Assembly (NCBI RefSeq): GCF_910591885.1 | Contig: NC_063286.1 | Span: 1,240,001-1,304,000, forward strand | DNA from: Bombus terrestris | Taxonomy: Eukaryota; Arthropoda; Insecta; Hymenoptera; Apidae | Length of the DNA stretch: 64,000 nucleotides | Reading direction: 5' to 3' | Notes under the pieces: model-generated | What the model was told of the DNA's origin: nothing | The model's database searches: none | What the model saw: the letters and a program-made list of their open reading frames with translations, nothing else | In this document: piece by piece, positions 45,707 to 60,000 of the stretch | How the letters are laid out: every line of letters starts with the position of its first letter | How positions within the stretch are numbered: position 1 is the first letter of the stretch | Position numbers and translations under genes: made by a program

Positions 45707-45709
45707 ATA
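45707..45709. repeat. Flipped 3-bp spacer in a Q monomer after R
   Basis: R-Q at 45661-45720 has TAACGTATAA, while the preceding 7-bp spacer stays GTAATAC. The paralogue at 51991 is normal. Compared with 7290 and 57540 it shows only half of their change. Confidence 0.87.
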
Positions 45710-47699
45710 ACGTTATATAGTAATAGTATATAACGTTATACGTTATATAGTAATAGAATATAACGTTATACGTTATATAGTAATAGTATATAACGTTATA
45801 CGTTATATAGTAATAGTATATAACGTTATACGTTATATAGTAATAGTATATAACGTTATACGTTATATAGTAATAGTATATAACGTTATACGTTATATAG
45901 TAATAGTATATAACGTTATACGTTATATAGTAATAGTATATAACGTTATACGTTATATAGTAATATTATATAACGTTATACGTAATATGGCAATACTATA
46001 TAACGTTATACGTTATATAGTAACAGTATAGAACGTTGTACGTTATATAGTAATAGTATATAACGTTATACGTTATATAGTAATATTATATAACGTTATA
46101 CGTGATATGGCAACACTATATAACGTTATACGTTATATAGTAATAGTATATTACGTTATACGTTATATAGTAATAGTATATAACGTTATACGTTATATAG
46201 TAATATTATATAACGTTATACGTGATATGGCAATACTATATAACGTTATACGATATGTAGTAATAGTATATAACGTTATACGTTATATAGTAATAGTATA
46301 TAACGTTATACGTTATATAGTAATAGTATATAACGTTATACGTTATATAGTAATAGTATATAACGTTCTACGTTATATAGTAATAGTATATAACGTTGTA
46401 CGTTACATAGTAATAGTATATAACGTTATACGTTATATAGTAATAGTACATTACGTTATACGTTATATAGTAATAGTATATAACGCTATACGTTATATAG
46501 TAATAGTATATAACGTTATACGTTATATAGTAATAGTGTATAACGTTATGCGTTATATAGTAATAGTATATAACGTTATACGTTATATAGTAATAGTATA
46601 TAACGTTATACGTTATATAGTAATAGTATATTACGTTATACGTTATATAGTAATAGTATATAACGTTATACGTTATATAGTAATAGTATATAACGTTATA
46701 CGTTATATAGTAATATTATATAACGTTATACGTGATATGGCAATACTATATAACGTTATACGTTATATAGTAACAGTATAGAACGTTGTACGTTATATAG
46801 TAATAGTATATAACGTTATACGTTATATAGTAATATTATATAACGTTATACGTGATATGGCAACACTATATAACGTTATACGTTATATAGTAACAGTATA
46901 GAACGTTGTACGTTATATAGTAATAGTATATAACGTTATACGTTATATAGTAATAGTATATAACGTTATACGTTATATAGTAATAGTATATAACGTTATA
47001 CGTTATATAGTAATAGTATATAACGTTCTACGTTATATAGTAATAGTATATAACGTTGTACGTTACATAGTAATAGTATATAACGTTATACGTTATATAG
47101 TAATAGTATATAACGTTATACGTTATATAGTAGTAGTATATAAGGCTATACGTTATATAGTAATAGTATATAACGTTATGCGTTATATAGTAATAGTATA
47201 TAACGTTATACGTTATATAGTAATAGTATATAACGTTATACGTTATATAGTAATAGTATATTACGTTATACGTTATATAGTAATAGTATATAACGTTATA
47301 CGTTATATAGTAATAGTATAGAACGTTGTACGTTATATAGTAATAGTATATAACGTTATACGTTATATAGTAATAGTATATAACGTTATACGTTATATAG
47401 TAATAGTATATAACGTTATACGTTATATAGTAATATTATATAACGTTATACGTGATATGGCAATACTATATAACGTTATACGTTATATAGTAATAGTATA
47501 TAACATTATACGTTATATAGTAATAGTATATAACGTTATACGTTATATAGTAATAGTATATTACGTTATACGTTATATAGTTATAGTATATAACGTTATA
47601 CGTTATATAGTAATAGTATATAACGTTATACGTTATATAGTAATAGTATATAACGTTATACGTGATATGGCAATACTATATAAAGTTATACGTTATATA

Positions 47700-47736
47700 C
47701 TATTACTATATAACGTATAACGTTATATAGTATTAC
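47700..47736. repeat. Clean 37-bp inversion centred on a 3-bp spacer
   Basis: Reads CTATTAC, arm, ATA, arm, GTATTAC. This is the exact reverse complement of 41370-41406 (GTAATAC ... TAT ... GTAATAG). The order-swapped, distinguishable outer spacers show that the whole block turned over as a unit and that no separate substitutions are needed. The breakpoints lie in the flanking complementary arms, where inversion leaves no trace, so the true inverted length may be up to 10 bp greater on each side. Confidence 0.93.
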
Positions 47737-48346
47737 TATATAACGTTATACGTTATATAGTAATAGTATATAACGTTATACGTTGTATAGTAATATTATA
47801 TAACGTTATACGTTATATAGTAATAGTATATAACGTTATACGTTATATAGTAATAGTATATAACGTTATGCGTTATATAGTAATAGTATATAACGTTATA
47901 CGTTATATAGTAATAGTATATAACCTTATACGTTATATAGTAATAGTATAGAACGTTGTACGTTATATAGTAATTGTATATAACGTTATACGTTATATAG
48001 TAATATTATATAACGTTATACGTGATATGGCAATACTATATAAAGTTATACGTTATATAGTAATACTATATAACGTTATACGTTATATAGTAATAGTATA
48101 TAACGTTATACGTTATATAGTAATAGTATATAACGTTATACGTTATATAGTAATAGAATATAACGTTATACGTTATATAGTAACAGTATAGAACGTTGTA
48201 CGTTATATAGTAATAGTATATAACGTTATACGTTATATAGTAATAGTATATAACGTTATACGTTATATAGTAATAGTATATAACGTTATACGTTATATAG
48301 TAATAGTATATAACGTTATACGTTATATAGTAATAGTATATAACGT

Positions 48347-48349
48347 ATA
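48347..48349. repeat. Flipped 3-bp spacer, copy of 42017-42019
   Basis: TAACGTATAA at 48341-48350, at exact offset 6,330 from the first copy. The further homologue at 52591 reads TAACGTAATA, a third state at this site. Confidence 0.86.
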
Positions 48350-51300
48350 ACGTTATATAGTAATAGTATATAACGTTATACGTTATATAGTAATAGTATA
48401 TAACGTTATACGTTATATAGTAATAGTATATAACGTTATACGTTATATAGTAATAGTATATAACGTTATACGTTATATAGTAATAGTGTATAACGTTATG
48501 CGTTATATAGTAATAGTATATAACGTTATACGTTATATAGTAATAGTATATAACGTTATACGTTATATAGTAATAGTATATTACGTTATACGTTATATAG
48601 TAATAGTATATAACGTTATACGTTATATAGTAATAGTATATAACGTTATACGTTATATAGTAATATTATATAACGTTATACGTGATATGGCAATACTATA
48701 TAACGTTATACGTTATATAGTAACAGTATAGAACGTTGTACGTTATATAGTAATAGTATATAACGTTATACGTTATATAGTAATATTATATAACGTTATA
48801 CGTGATATGGCAACACTATATAACGTTATACGTTATATAGTAACAGTATAGAACGTTGTACGTTATATAGTAATAGTATATAACGTTATACGTTATATAG
48901 TAATAGTATATAACGTTATACGTTATATAGTAATAGTATATAACGTTATACGTTATATAGTAATATTATATAACGTTATACGTGATATGGCAATACTATA
49001 TAACGTTATACGTTATATAGTAACAGTATAGAACGTTGTACGTTATATAGTAATAGTATATAACGTTATACGTTATATAGTAATATTATATAACGTTATA
49101 CGTGATATGGCAATACTATATAACGTTATACGTTATATAGTAACAGTATAGAACGTTGTACGTTATATAGTAATAGTATATAACGTTATACGTTATATAG
49201 TAATAGTATATTACGTTATACGTTATATAGTTATAGTATATAACGTTATACGTTATATAGTAATAGTATATAACGTTATACGTTATATAGTAATAGTATA
49301 TAACGTTATGCGTTATATAGTAATAGTATATAACGTTATACGTTATATAGTAATAGTATATAACGTTATACGTTATATAGTAATAGTATATAACGTTATA
49401 CGTTATATAGTAATAGTATATAACGTTATACGTTATATAGTAATAGTATATAACGTTATACGTTATATAGTAATAGTATATAACGTTATACGTTATATAG
49501 TAATAGTATATAACGTTATACGTTATATAGTAATAGTATATAACGTTATACGTTATATAGTAGTAGTATATAAGGCTATACGTTATATAGTAATAGTATA
49601 TAACGTTATGCGTTATATAGTAATAGTATATAACGTTATACGTTATATAGTAATAGAATATAACGTTATACGTTATATAGTAATAGTATATTACGTTATA
49701 CGTTATATAGTAATAGTATATAACGTTATACGTTATATAGTAATAGTATAGAACGTTGTACGTTATATAGTAATAGTATATAACGTTATACGTTATATAG
49801 TAATAGTATATAACGTTATACGTTATATAGTAATAGTATATAACGTTATACGTTATATAGTAATAGTATATAACGTTATACGTTATATAGTAATAGTATA
49901 TAACGTTATACGTTATATAGTAATAGTATATAACGTTATACGTTATATAGTAATAGTATATAACGTTATACGTTATATAGTAATAGTATATAACGTTATA
50001 CGTTATATAGTAATAGTATATAACGTTCTACGTTATATAGTAATAGTATATAACGTTGTACGTTACATAGTAATAGTATATAACGTTATACGTTATATAG
50101 TAATAGTATATTACGTTATACGTTATATAGTAATAGTATATAACGTTATACGTTATATAGTAATATTATATAACGTTATACGTGATATGGCAATACTATA
50201 TAACGTTATACGATATGTAGTAATAGTATATAACGTTATACGTTATATAGTAATAGTATATAACGTTATACGTTATATAGTAATAGTATATAACGTTCTA
50301 CGTTATATAGTAATAGTATATAACGTTGTACGTTACATAGTAATAGTATATAACGTTATACGTTATATAGTAATAGTACATTACGTTATACGTTATATAG
50401 TAATAGTATATAACGTTATACGTTATATAGTAATAGTATATAACGTTATACGTTATATAGTAATAGTGTATAACGTTATGCGTTATATAGTAATAGTATA
50501 TAACGTTATACGTTATATAGTAATAGTATATAACGTTATACGTTATATAGTAATAGTATATTACGTTATACGTTATATAGTAATAGTATATAACGTTATA
50601 CGTTATATAGTAATAGTATATAACGTTATACGTTATATAGTAATATTATATAACGTTATACGTGATATGGCAATACTATATAACGTTATACGTTATATAG
50701 TAACAGTATAGAACGTTGTACGTTATATAGTAATAGTATATAACGTTATACGTTATATAGTAATATTATATAACGTTATACGTGATATGGCAACACTATA
50801 TAACGTTATACGTTATATAGTAACAGTATAGAACGTTGTACGTTATATAGTAATAGTATATAACGTTATACGTTATATAGTAATAGTATATAACGTTATA
50901 CGTTATATAGTAATAGTATATAACGTTATACGTTATATAGTAATAGTATATAACGTTCTACGTTATATAGTAATAGTATATAACGTTGTACGTTACATAG
51001 TAATAGTATATAACGTTATGCGTTATATAGTAATAGTATATAACGTTATACGTTATATAGTAGTAGTATATAAGGCTATACGTTATATAGTAATAGTATA
51101 TAACGTTATGCGTTATATAGTAATAGTATATAACGTTATACGTTATATAGTAATAGTATATAACGTTATACGTTATATAGTAATAGTATATTACGTTATA
51201 CGTTATATAGTAATAGTATATAACGTTATACGTTATATAGTAATAGTATAGAACGTTGTACGTTATATAGTAATAGTATATAACGTTATACGTTATATAG

Positions 51301-52440
51301 TAATAGTATATAACGTTATACGTTATATAGTAATAGTATATAACGTTATACGTTATATAGTAATATTATATAACGTTATACGTGATATGGCAATACTATA
51401 TAACGTTATACGTTATATAGTAATAGTATATAACATTATACGTTATATAGTAATAGTATATAACGTTATACGTTATATAGTAATAGTATATTACGTTATA
51501 CGTTATATAGTTATAGTATATAACGTTATACGTTATATAGTAATAGTATATAACGTTATACGTTATATAGTAATAGTATATAACGTTATACGTGATATGG
51601 CAATACTATATAAAGTTATACGTTATATAGTAATACTATATAACGTTATACGTTATATAGTAATAGTATATAACGTTATACGTTATATAGTAATAGTATA
51701 TAACGTTATACGTTGTATAGTAATATTATATAACGTTATACGTTATATAGTAATAGTATATAACGTTATACGTTATATAGTAATAGTATATAACGTTATA
51801 CGTTATATAGTAATAGTATATAACGTTATACGTTATATAGTAATAGTATATAACCTTATACGTTATATAGTAATAGTATAGAACGTTGTACGTTATATAG
51901 TAATTGTATATAACGTTATACGTTATATAGTAATATTATATAACGTTATACGTGATATGGCAATACTATATAAAGTTATACGTTATATAGTAATACTATA
52001 TAACGTTATACGTTATATAGTAATAGTATATAACGTTATACGTTATATAGTAATAGAATATAACGTTATACGTTATATAGTAATAGTATATAACGTTATA
52101 CGTTATATAGTAATAGTATATAACGTTATACGTTATATAGTAATAGTATATAACGTTATACGTTATATAGTAATAGTATATAACGTTATACGTTATATAG
52201 TAATAGTATATAACGTTATACGTTATATAGTAATAGTATATAACGTTATACGTTATATAGTAATATTATATAACGTTATACGTAATATGGCAATACTATA
52301 TAACGTTATACGTTATATAGTAACAGTATAGAACGTTGTACGTTATATAGTAATAGTATATAACGTTATACGTTATATAGTAATATTATATAACGTTATA
52401 CGTGATATGGCAACACTATATAACGTTATACGTTATATAG

Positions 52441-54120
52441 TAACAGTATAGAACGTTGTACGTTATATAGTAATAGTATATAACGTTATACGTTATATAG
52501 TAATAGTATATAACGTTATACGTTATATAGTAATAGTATATAACGTTATACGTTATATAGTAATAGTATATAACGTTATACGTTATATAGTAATAGTATA
52601 TAACGTAATACGTTATATAGTAATAGTATATAACGTTATACGTTATATAGTAATAGTATATAACGTTATACGTTATATAGTAATAGTATATAACGTTATA
52701 CGTTATATAGTAATAGTATATAACGTTATACGTTATATAGTAATAGTGTATAACGTTATGCGTTATATAGTAATAGTATATAACGTTATACGTTATATAG
52801 TAATAGTATATAACGTTATACGTTATATAGTAATAGTATATTACGTTATACGTTATATAGTAATAGTATATAACGTTATACGTTATATAGTAATAGTATA
52901 TAACGTTATACGTTATATAGTAATATTATATAACGTTATACGTGATATGGCAATACTATATAACGTTATACGTTATATAGTAACAGTATAGAACGTTGTA
53001 CGTTATATAGTAATAGTATATAACGTTATACGTTATATAGTAATATTATATAACGTTATACGTAATATAGTAATAGTATATAACGTTATACGTTATATAG
53101 TAATATTATATAACGTTATACGTGATATGGCAATACTATATAACGTTATACGTTATATAGTAACAGTATAGAACGTTGTACGTTATATAGTAATAGTATA
53201 TAACGTTATACGTTATATAGTAATATTATATAACGTTATACGTGATATGGCAATACTATATAACGTTATACGTTATATAGTAACAGTATAGAACGTTGTA
53301 CGTTATATAGTAATAGTATATAACGTTATACGTTATATAGTAATAGTATATTACGTTATACGTTATATAGTTATAGTATATAACGTTATACGTTATATAG
53401 TAATAGTATATAACGTTATACGTTATATAGTAATAGTATATAACGTTATGCGTTATATAGTAATAGTATATAACGTTATGCGTTATATAGTAATAGTATA
53501 TAACGTTATGCGTTATATAGTAATAGTATATAACGTTATACGTTATATAGTAATAGTATATAACGTTATACGTTATATAGTAATAGTATATAACGTTATA
53601 CGTTATATAGTAATAGTATATAACGTTATACGTTATATAGTAATAGTATATAACGTTATACGTTATATAGTAATAGTATATAACGTTATACGTTATATAG
53701 TAATAGTATATAACGTTATACGTTATATAGTAGTAGTATATAAGGCTATACGTTATATAGTAATAGTATATAACGTTATGCGTTATATAGTAATAGTATA
53801 TAACGTTATACGTTATATAGTAATAGAATATAACGTTATACGTTATATAGTAATAGTATATTACGTTATACGTTATATAGTAATAGTATATAACGTTATA
53901 CGTTATATAGTAATAGTATAGAACGTTGTACGTTATATAGTAATAGTATATAACGTTATACGTTATATAGTAATAGTATATAACGTTATACGTTATATAG
54001 TAATAGTATATAACGTTATACGTTATATAGTAATAGTATATAACGTTATACGTTATATAGTAATAGTATATAACGTTATACGTTATATAGTAATAGTATA
54101 TAACGTTATACGTTATATAG
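52441..54120. repeat. Partial repeat of the 6.3-kb unit's middle
   Basis: K (52741), Y, D-E-F (52921), a degenerate D with CGTAATATAG not followed by E (53041), two more triads (53101, 53221), Y-V (53341), three M in a row (53431-53520; copy 2 has one at 49291), S (53731), M, P (53821) and f (53911). It matches 48331 onward at about offset 4,260, with local monomer gains and losses. Confidence 0.8.
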
Positions 54121-57100
54121 TAATAGTATATAACGTTATACGTTATATAGTAATAGTATATAACGTTATACGTTATATAGTAATATTATATAACGTTATA
54201 CGTGATATGGCAATACTATATAACGTTATACGTTATATAGTAACAGTATAGAACGTTGTACGTTATATAGTAATAGTATATAACGTTATACGTTATATAG
54301 TAATATTATATAACGTTATACGTGATATGGCAACACTATATAACGTTATACGTTATATAGTAACAGTATAGAACGTTGTACGTTATATAGTAATAGTATA
54401 TAACGTTATACGTTATATAGTAATAGTATATAACGTTATACGTTATATAGTAATAGTATATAACGTTATACGTTATATAGTAATATTATATAACGTTATA
54501 CGTGATATGGCAATACTATATAACGTTATACGTTATATAGTAACAGTATAGAACGTTGTACGTTATATAGTAATAGTATATAACGTTATACGTTATATAG
54601 TAATATTATATAACGTTATACGTGATATGGCAATACTATATAACGTTATACGTTATATAGTAACAGTATAGAACGTTGTACGTTATATAGTAATAGTATA
54701 TAACGTTATACGTTATATAGTAATAGTATATTACGTTATACGTTATATAGTTATAGTATATAACGTTATACGTTATATAGTAATAGTATATAACGTTATA
54801 CGTTATATAGTAATAGTATATAACGTTATGCGTTATATAGTAATAGTATATAACGTTATACTTTATATAGTAATAGTATATAACGTTATACGTTATATAG
54901 TAATAGTATATAACGTTATACGTTATATAGTAATAGTATATAACGTTATACGTTATATAGTAATAGTATATAACGTTATACGTTATATAGTAATAGTATA
55001 TAACGTTATACGTTATATAGTAATAGTATATAACGTTATACGTTATATAGTAATAGTATATAACGTTATACGTTATATAGTAGTAGTATATAAGGCTATA
55101 CGTTATATAGTAATAGTATATAACGTTATGCGTTATATAGTAATAGTATATAACGTTATACGTTATATAGTAATAGAATATAACGTTATACGTTATATAG
55201 TAATAGTATATTACGTTATACGTTATATAGTAATAGTATATAACGTTATACGTTATATAGTAATAGTATAGAACGTTGTACGTTATATAGTAATAGTATA
55301 TAACGTTATACGTTATATAGTAATAGTATATAACGTTATACGTTATATAGTAATAGTATATAACGTTATACGTTATATAGTAATAGTATATAACGTTATA
55401 CGTTATATAGTAATAGTATATAACGTTATACGTTATATAGTAATAGTATATAACGTTATACGTTATATAGTAATAGTATATAACGTTATACGTTATATAG
55501 TAATAGTATATAACGTTATACGTTATATAGTAATAGTATATAACGTTCTACGTTATATAGTAATAGTATATAACGTTGTACGTTACATAGTAATAGTATA
55601 TAACGTTATACGTTATATAGTAATAGTATATTACGTTATACGTTATATAGTAATAGTATATAACGTTATACGTTATATAGTAATATTATATAACGTTATA
55701 CGTGATATGGCAATACTATATAACGTTATACGATATGTAGTAATAGTATATAACGTTATACGTTATATAGTAATAGTATATAACGTTATACGTTATATAG
55801 TAATAGTATATAACGTTATACGTTATATAGTAATAGTATATAACGTTCTACGTTATATAGTAATAGTATATAACGTTGTACGTTACATAGTAATAGTATA
55901 TAACGTTATACGTTATATAGTAATAGTACATTACGTTATACGTTATATAGTAATAGTATATAACGTTATACGTTATATAGTAATAGTATATAACGTTATA
56001 CGTTATATAGTAATAGTGTATAACGTTATGCGTTATATAGTAATAGTATATAACGTTATACGTTATATAGTAATAGTATATAACGTTATACGTTATATAG
56101 TAATAGTATATTACGTTATACGTTATATAGTAATAGTATATAACGTTATACGTTATATAGTAATAGTATATAACGTTATACGTTATATAGTAATATTATA
56201 TAACGTTATACGTGATATGGCAATACTATATAACGTTATACGTTATATAGTAACAGTATAGAACGTTGTACGTTATATAGTAATAGTATATAACGTTATA
56301 CGTTATATAGTAATATTATATAACGTTATACGTGATATGGCAACACTATATAACGTTATACGTTATATAGTAACAGTATAGAACGTTGTACGTTATATAG
56401 TAATAGTATATAACGTTATACGTTATATAGTAATAGTATATAACGTTATACGTTATATAGTAATAGTATATAACGTTATACGTTATATAGTAATAGTATA
56501 TAACGTTCTACGTTATATAGTAATAGTATATAACGTTGTACGTTACATAGTAATAGTATATAACGTTATGCGTTATATAGTAATAGTATATAACGTTATA
56601 CGTTATATAGTAGTAGTATATAAGGCTATACGTTATATAGTAATAGTATATAACGTTATGCGTTATATAGTAATAGTATATAACGTTATACGTTATATAG
56701 TAATAGTATATAACGTTATACGTTATATAGTAATAGTATATTACGTTATACGTTATATAGTAATAGTATATAACGTTATACGTTATATAGTAATAGTATA
56801 GAACGTTGTACGTTATATAGTAATAGTATATAACGTTATACGTTATATAGTAATAGTATATAACGTTATACGTTATATAGTAATAGTATATAACGTTATA
56901 CGTTATATAGTAATATTATATAACGTTATACGTGATATGGCAATACTATATAACGTTATACGTTATATAGTAATAGTATATAACATTATACGTTATATAG
57001 TAATAGTATATAACGTTATACGTTATATAGTAATAGTATATTACGTTATACGTTATATAGTTATAGTATATAACGTTATACGTTATATAGTAATAGTATA

Positions 57101-57209
57101 TAACGTTATACGTTATATAGTAATAGTATATAACGTTATACGTGATATGGCAATACTATATAAAGTTATACGTTATATAGTAATACTATATAACGTTATA
57201 CGTTATATA

Positions 57210-57216
57210 ATATTAC
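57210..57216. repeat. Inverted 7-bp spacer ATATTAC
   Basis: It follows R-Q (57151-57210). ATATTAC is the reverse complement of GTAATAT, the spacer of D-type monomers, or CTATTAC with one substitution. The paralogue at 51660 reads GTAATAG. The neighbouring 3-bp spacers are not flipped. Confidence 0.83.
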
Positions 57217-57539
57217 TATATAACGTTATACGTTATATAGTAATAGTATATAACGTTATACGTTGTATAGTAATATTATATAACGTTATACGTTATATAG
57301 TAATAGTATATAACGTTATACGTTATATAGTAATAGTATATAACGTTATGCGTTATATAGTAATAGTATATAACGTTATACGTTATATAGTAATAGTATA
57401 TAACCTTATACGTTATATAGTAATAGTATAGAACGTTGTACGTTATATAGTAATTGTATATAACGTTATACGTTATATAGTAATATTATATAACGTTATA
57501 CGTGATATGGCAATACTATATAAAGTTATACGTTATATA

Positions 57540-57559
57540 CTATTACTATATAACGCATA
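57540..57559. repeat. Inverted spacers CTATTAC and ATA after R, with one arm change
   Basis: CTATTAC at 57540-57546 and ATA at 57557-57559, with the last base of the intervening arm T to C (57556). The following C and P (57601) place it at the same R-Q-C-P position as 7290 and 45707. The paralogue at 51990 is normal. Confidence 0.86.
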
Positions 57560-60000
57560 ACGTTATATAGTAATAGTATATAACGTTATACGTTATATAG
57601 TAATAGAATATAACGTTATACGTTATATAGTAATAGTATATAACGTTATACGTTATATAGTAATAGTATATAACGTTATACGTTATATAGTAATAGTATA
57701 TAACGTTATACGTTATATAGTAATAGTATATAACGTTATACGTTATATAGTAATAGTATATAACGTTATACGTTATATAGTAATAGTATATAACGTTATA
57801 CGTTATATAGTAATATTATATAACGTTATACGTAATATGGCAATACTATATAACGTTATACGTTATATAGTAACAGTATAGAACGTTGTACGTTATATAG
57901 TAATAGTATATAACGTTATACGTTATATAGTAATATTATATAACGTTATACGTGATATGGCAACACTATATAACGTTATACGTTATATAGTAACAGTATA
58001 GAACGTTGTACGTTATATAGTAATAGTATATAACGTTATACGTTATATAGTAATAGTATATAACGTTATACGTTATATAGTAATATTATATAACGTTATA
58101 CGTTATATAGTAATAGTATATAACGTTATACGTTATATAGTAATAGTATATAACGTTATGCGTTATATAGTAATAGTATATAACGTTATACGTTATATAG
58201 TAATAGTATATAACGTTATACGTTATATAGTAATAGTATATAACGTTATACGTTATATAGTAATATTATATAACGTTATACGTGATATGGCAATACTATA
58301 TAACGTTATACGTTATATAGTAATAGTATATAACATTATACGTTATATAGTAATAGTATATAACGTTATACGTTATATAGTAATAGTATATTACGTTATA
58401 CGTTATATAGTTATAGTATATAACGTTATACGTTATATAGTAATAGTATATAACGTTATACGTTATATAGTAATAGTATATAACGTTATACGTGATATGG
58501 CAATACTATATAAAGTTATACGTTATATAGTAATACTATATAACGTTATACGTTATATAGTAACAGTATAGAACGTTGTACGTTATATAGTAATAGTATA
58601 TAACGTTATACGTTATATAGTAATATTATATAACGTTATACGTGATATGGCAATACTATATAACGTTATACGTTATATAGTAACAGTATAGAACGTTGTA
58701 CGTTATATAGTAATAGTATATAACGTTATACGTTATATAGTAATAGTATATAACGTTATACGTTATATAGTAATAGTATATAACGTTATACGTTATATAG
58801 TAATAGTATATAACGTTATACGTTATATAGTAATAGTATATAACGTTATACGTTATATAGTAATATTATATAACGTTATACGTGATATGGCAATACTATA
58901 TAACGTTATACGTTATATAGTAATAGTATATAACATTATACGTTATATAGTAATAGTATATAACGTTATACGTTATATAGTAATAGTATATTACGTTATA
59001 CGTTATATAGTTATAGTATATAACGTTATACGTTATATAGTAATAGTATATAACGTTATACGTTATATAGTAATAGTATATAACGTTATGCGTTATATAG
59101 TAATAGTATATAACGTTATACGTTATATAGTAATAGTATATAACGTTATACGTTATATAGTAATAGTATATAACGTAATACGTTATATAGTAATAGTATA
59201 TAACGTTATACGTTATATAGTAATAGTATATAACGTTATACGTTATATAGTAATAGTATATAACGTTATACGTTATATAGTAATAGTATATAACGTTATA
59301 CGTTATATAGTAATAGTATATAACGTTATACGTTATATAGTAGTAGTATATAAGGCTATACGTTATATAGTAATAGTATATAACGTTATGCGTTATATAG
59401 TAATAGTATATAACGTTATACGTTATATAGTAATAGTATATAACGTTATACGTTATATAGTAATAGTATATTACGTTACACGTTATATAGTAATAGTATA
59501 TAACGTTATACGTTATATAGTAATAGTATATAACGTTATACGTTATATAGTAATAGTATAGAACGTTGTACGTTATATAGTAATAGTATATAACGTTATA
59601 CGTTATATAGTAATAGTATATAACGTTATACGTTATATAGTAATAGTATATAACGTTATACGTTATATAGTAATAGTATATAACGTTATACGTTATATAG
59701 TAATAGTATATAACGTTATACGTTATATAGTAATAGTATATAACGTTATACGTTATATAGTAATAGTATATAACGTTATACGTTATATAGTAGTAGTATA
59801 TAAGGCTATACGTTATATAGTAATAGTATATAACGTTATGCGTTATATAGTAATAGTATATAACGTTATACGTTATATAGTAATAGTATATAACGTTATA
59901 CGTTATATAGTAATAGTATATTACGTTATACGTTATATAGTAATAGTATATAACGTTATACGTTATATAGTAATAGTATATAACGTTATACGTTATATAG

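Larger units (their letters stand above)
39811..46140. repeat. 6,330-bp unit (211 monomers), copy 1
   Basis: It begins Y-C-D-E (CGATATGTAG end) and contains H-J pairs (40021, 40681, 43681, 43981, 44641), S (40801, 43231, 44761), D-E-N (41101, 45061), R-Q (41341, 41701), K (42151, 44161), P (41821, 43321) and ends D-E' (46081-46140). The next base starts copy 2. Private changes relative to copy 2 include flipped spacers at 43590-43609 and 45707-45709, CGTCATATAG at 44131 and a normal TAACG at 45301 where copy 2 has TAAAG. Confidence 0.9.
46141..52440. repeat. 6,300-bp unit (210 monomers), copy 2
   Basis: It abuts copy 1 exactly and repeats its marker order. It is one monomer shorter because only two consensus monomers (50221, 50251) separate the CGATATGTAG-ended E from H, where copy 1 has three. 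Offsets are 6,330 before this point and 6,300 after. It carries the 37-bp inversion at 47700-47736. It ends D-E' at 52440, like copy 1. Confidence 0.9.
54121..58080. repeat. Third copy of part of the 6.3-kb unit
   Basis: Bases 48601-52530 match 54121-58080 at offset 5,520, rising to 5,550 after one extra consensus monomer near 55801. S at 55081 and 56611, H-J at 55531, 55831 and 56491, D-E-N at 56911. Differences include a CTTTATATAG end (54841) and spacer inversions at 57210 and 57540 that are normal in the earlier copy. Confidence 0.87.
3271..58950. repeat. N marker monomer family (TAACATTATA), extent of distribution
   Basis: N starts at 3271, 5641, 10621, 11881, 12781, 14101, 17461, 18031, 20671, 21061, 24421, 24991, 27631, 29221, 31411, 33301, 35491, 36781, 39061, 41161, 45121, 47491, 51421, 56971, 58321 and 58921. 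It usually follows D-E and is usually followed by C-Y-V. It is the one common CpG to CpA change. Spacing ranges from 390 to 5,550 bp, so the array has no single higher-order period. Confidence 0.9.

Noticed and set aside
52591..52620. TAACGTAATA monomers at 52591 and 59161 as further spacer flips
   Set aside because: They differ from consensus by a single T to A change (spacer AAT), so a point substitution is the simpler explanation, although 52591 is homologous to a flipped site.
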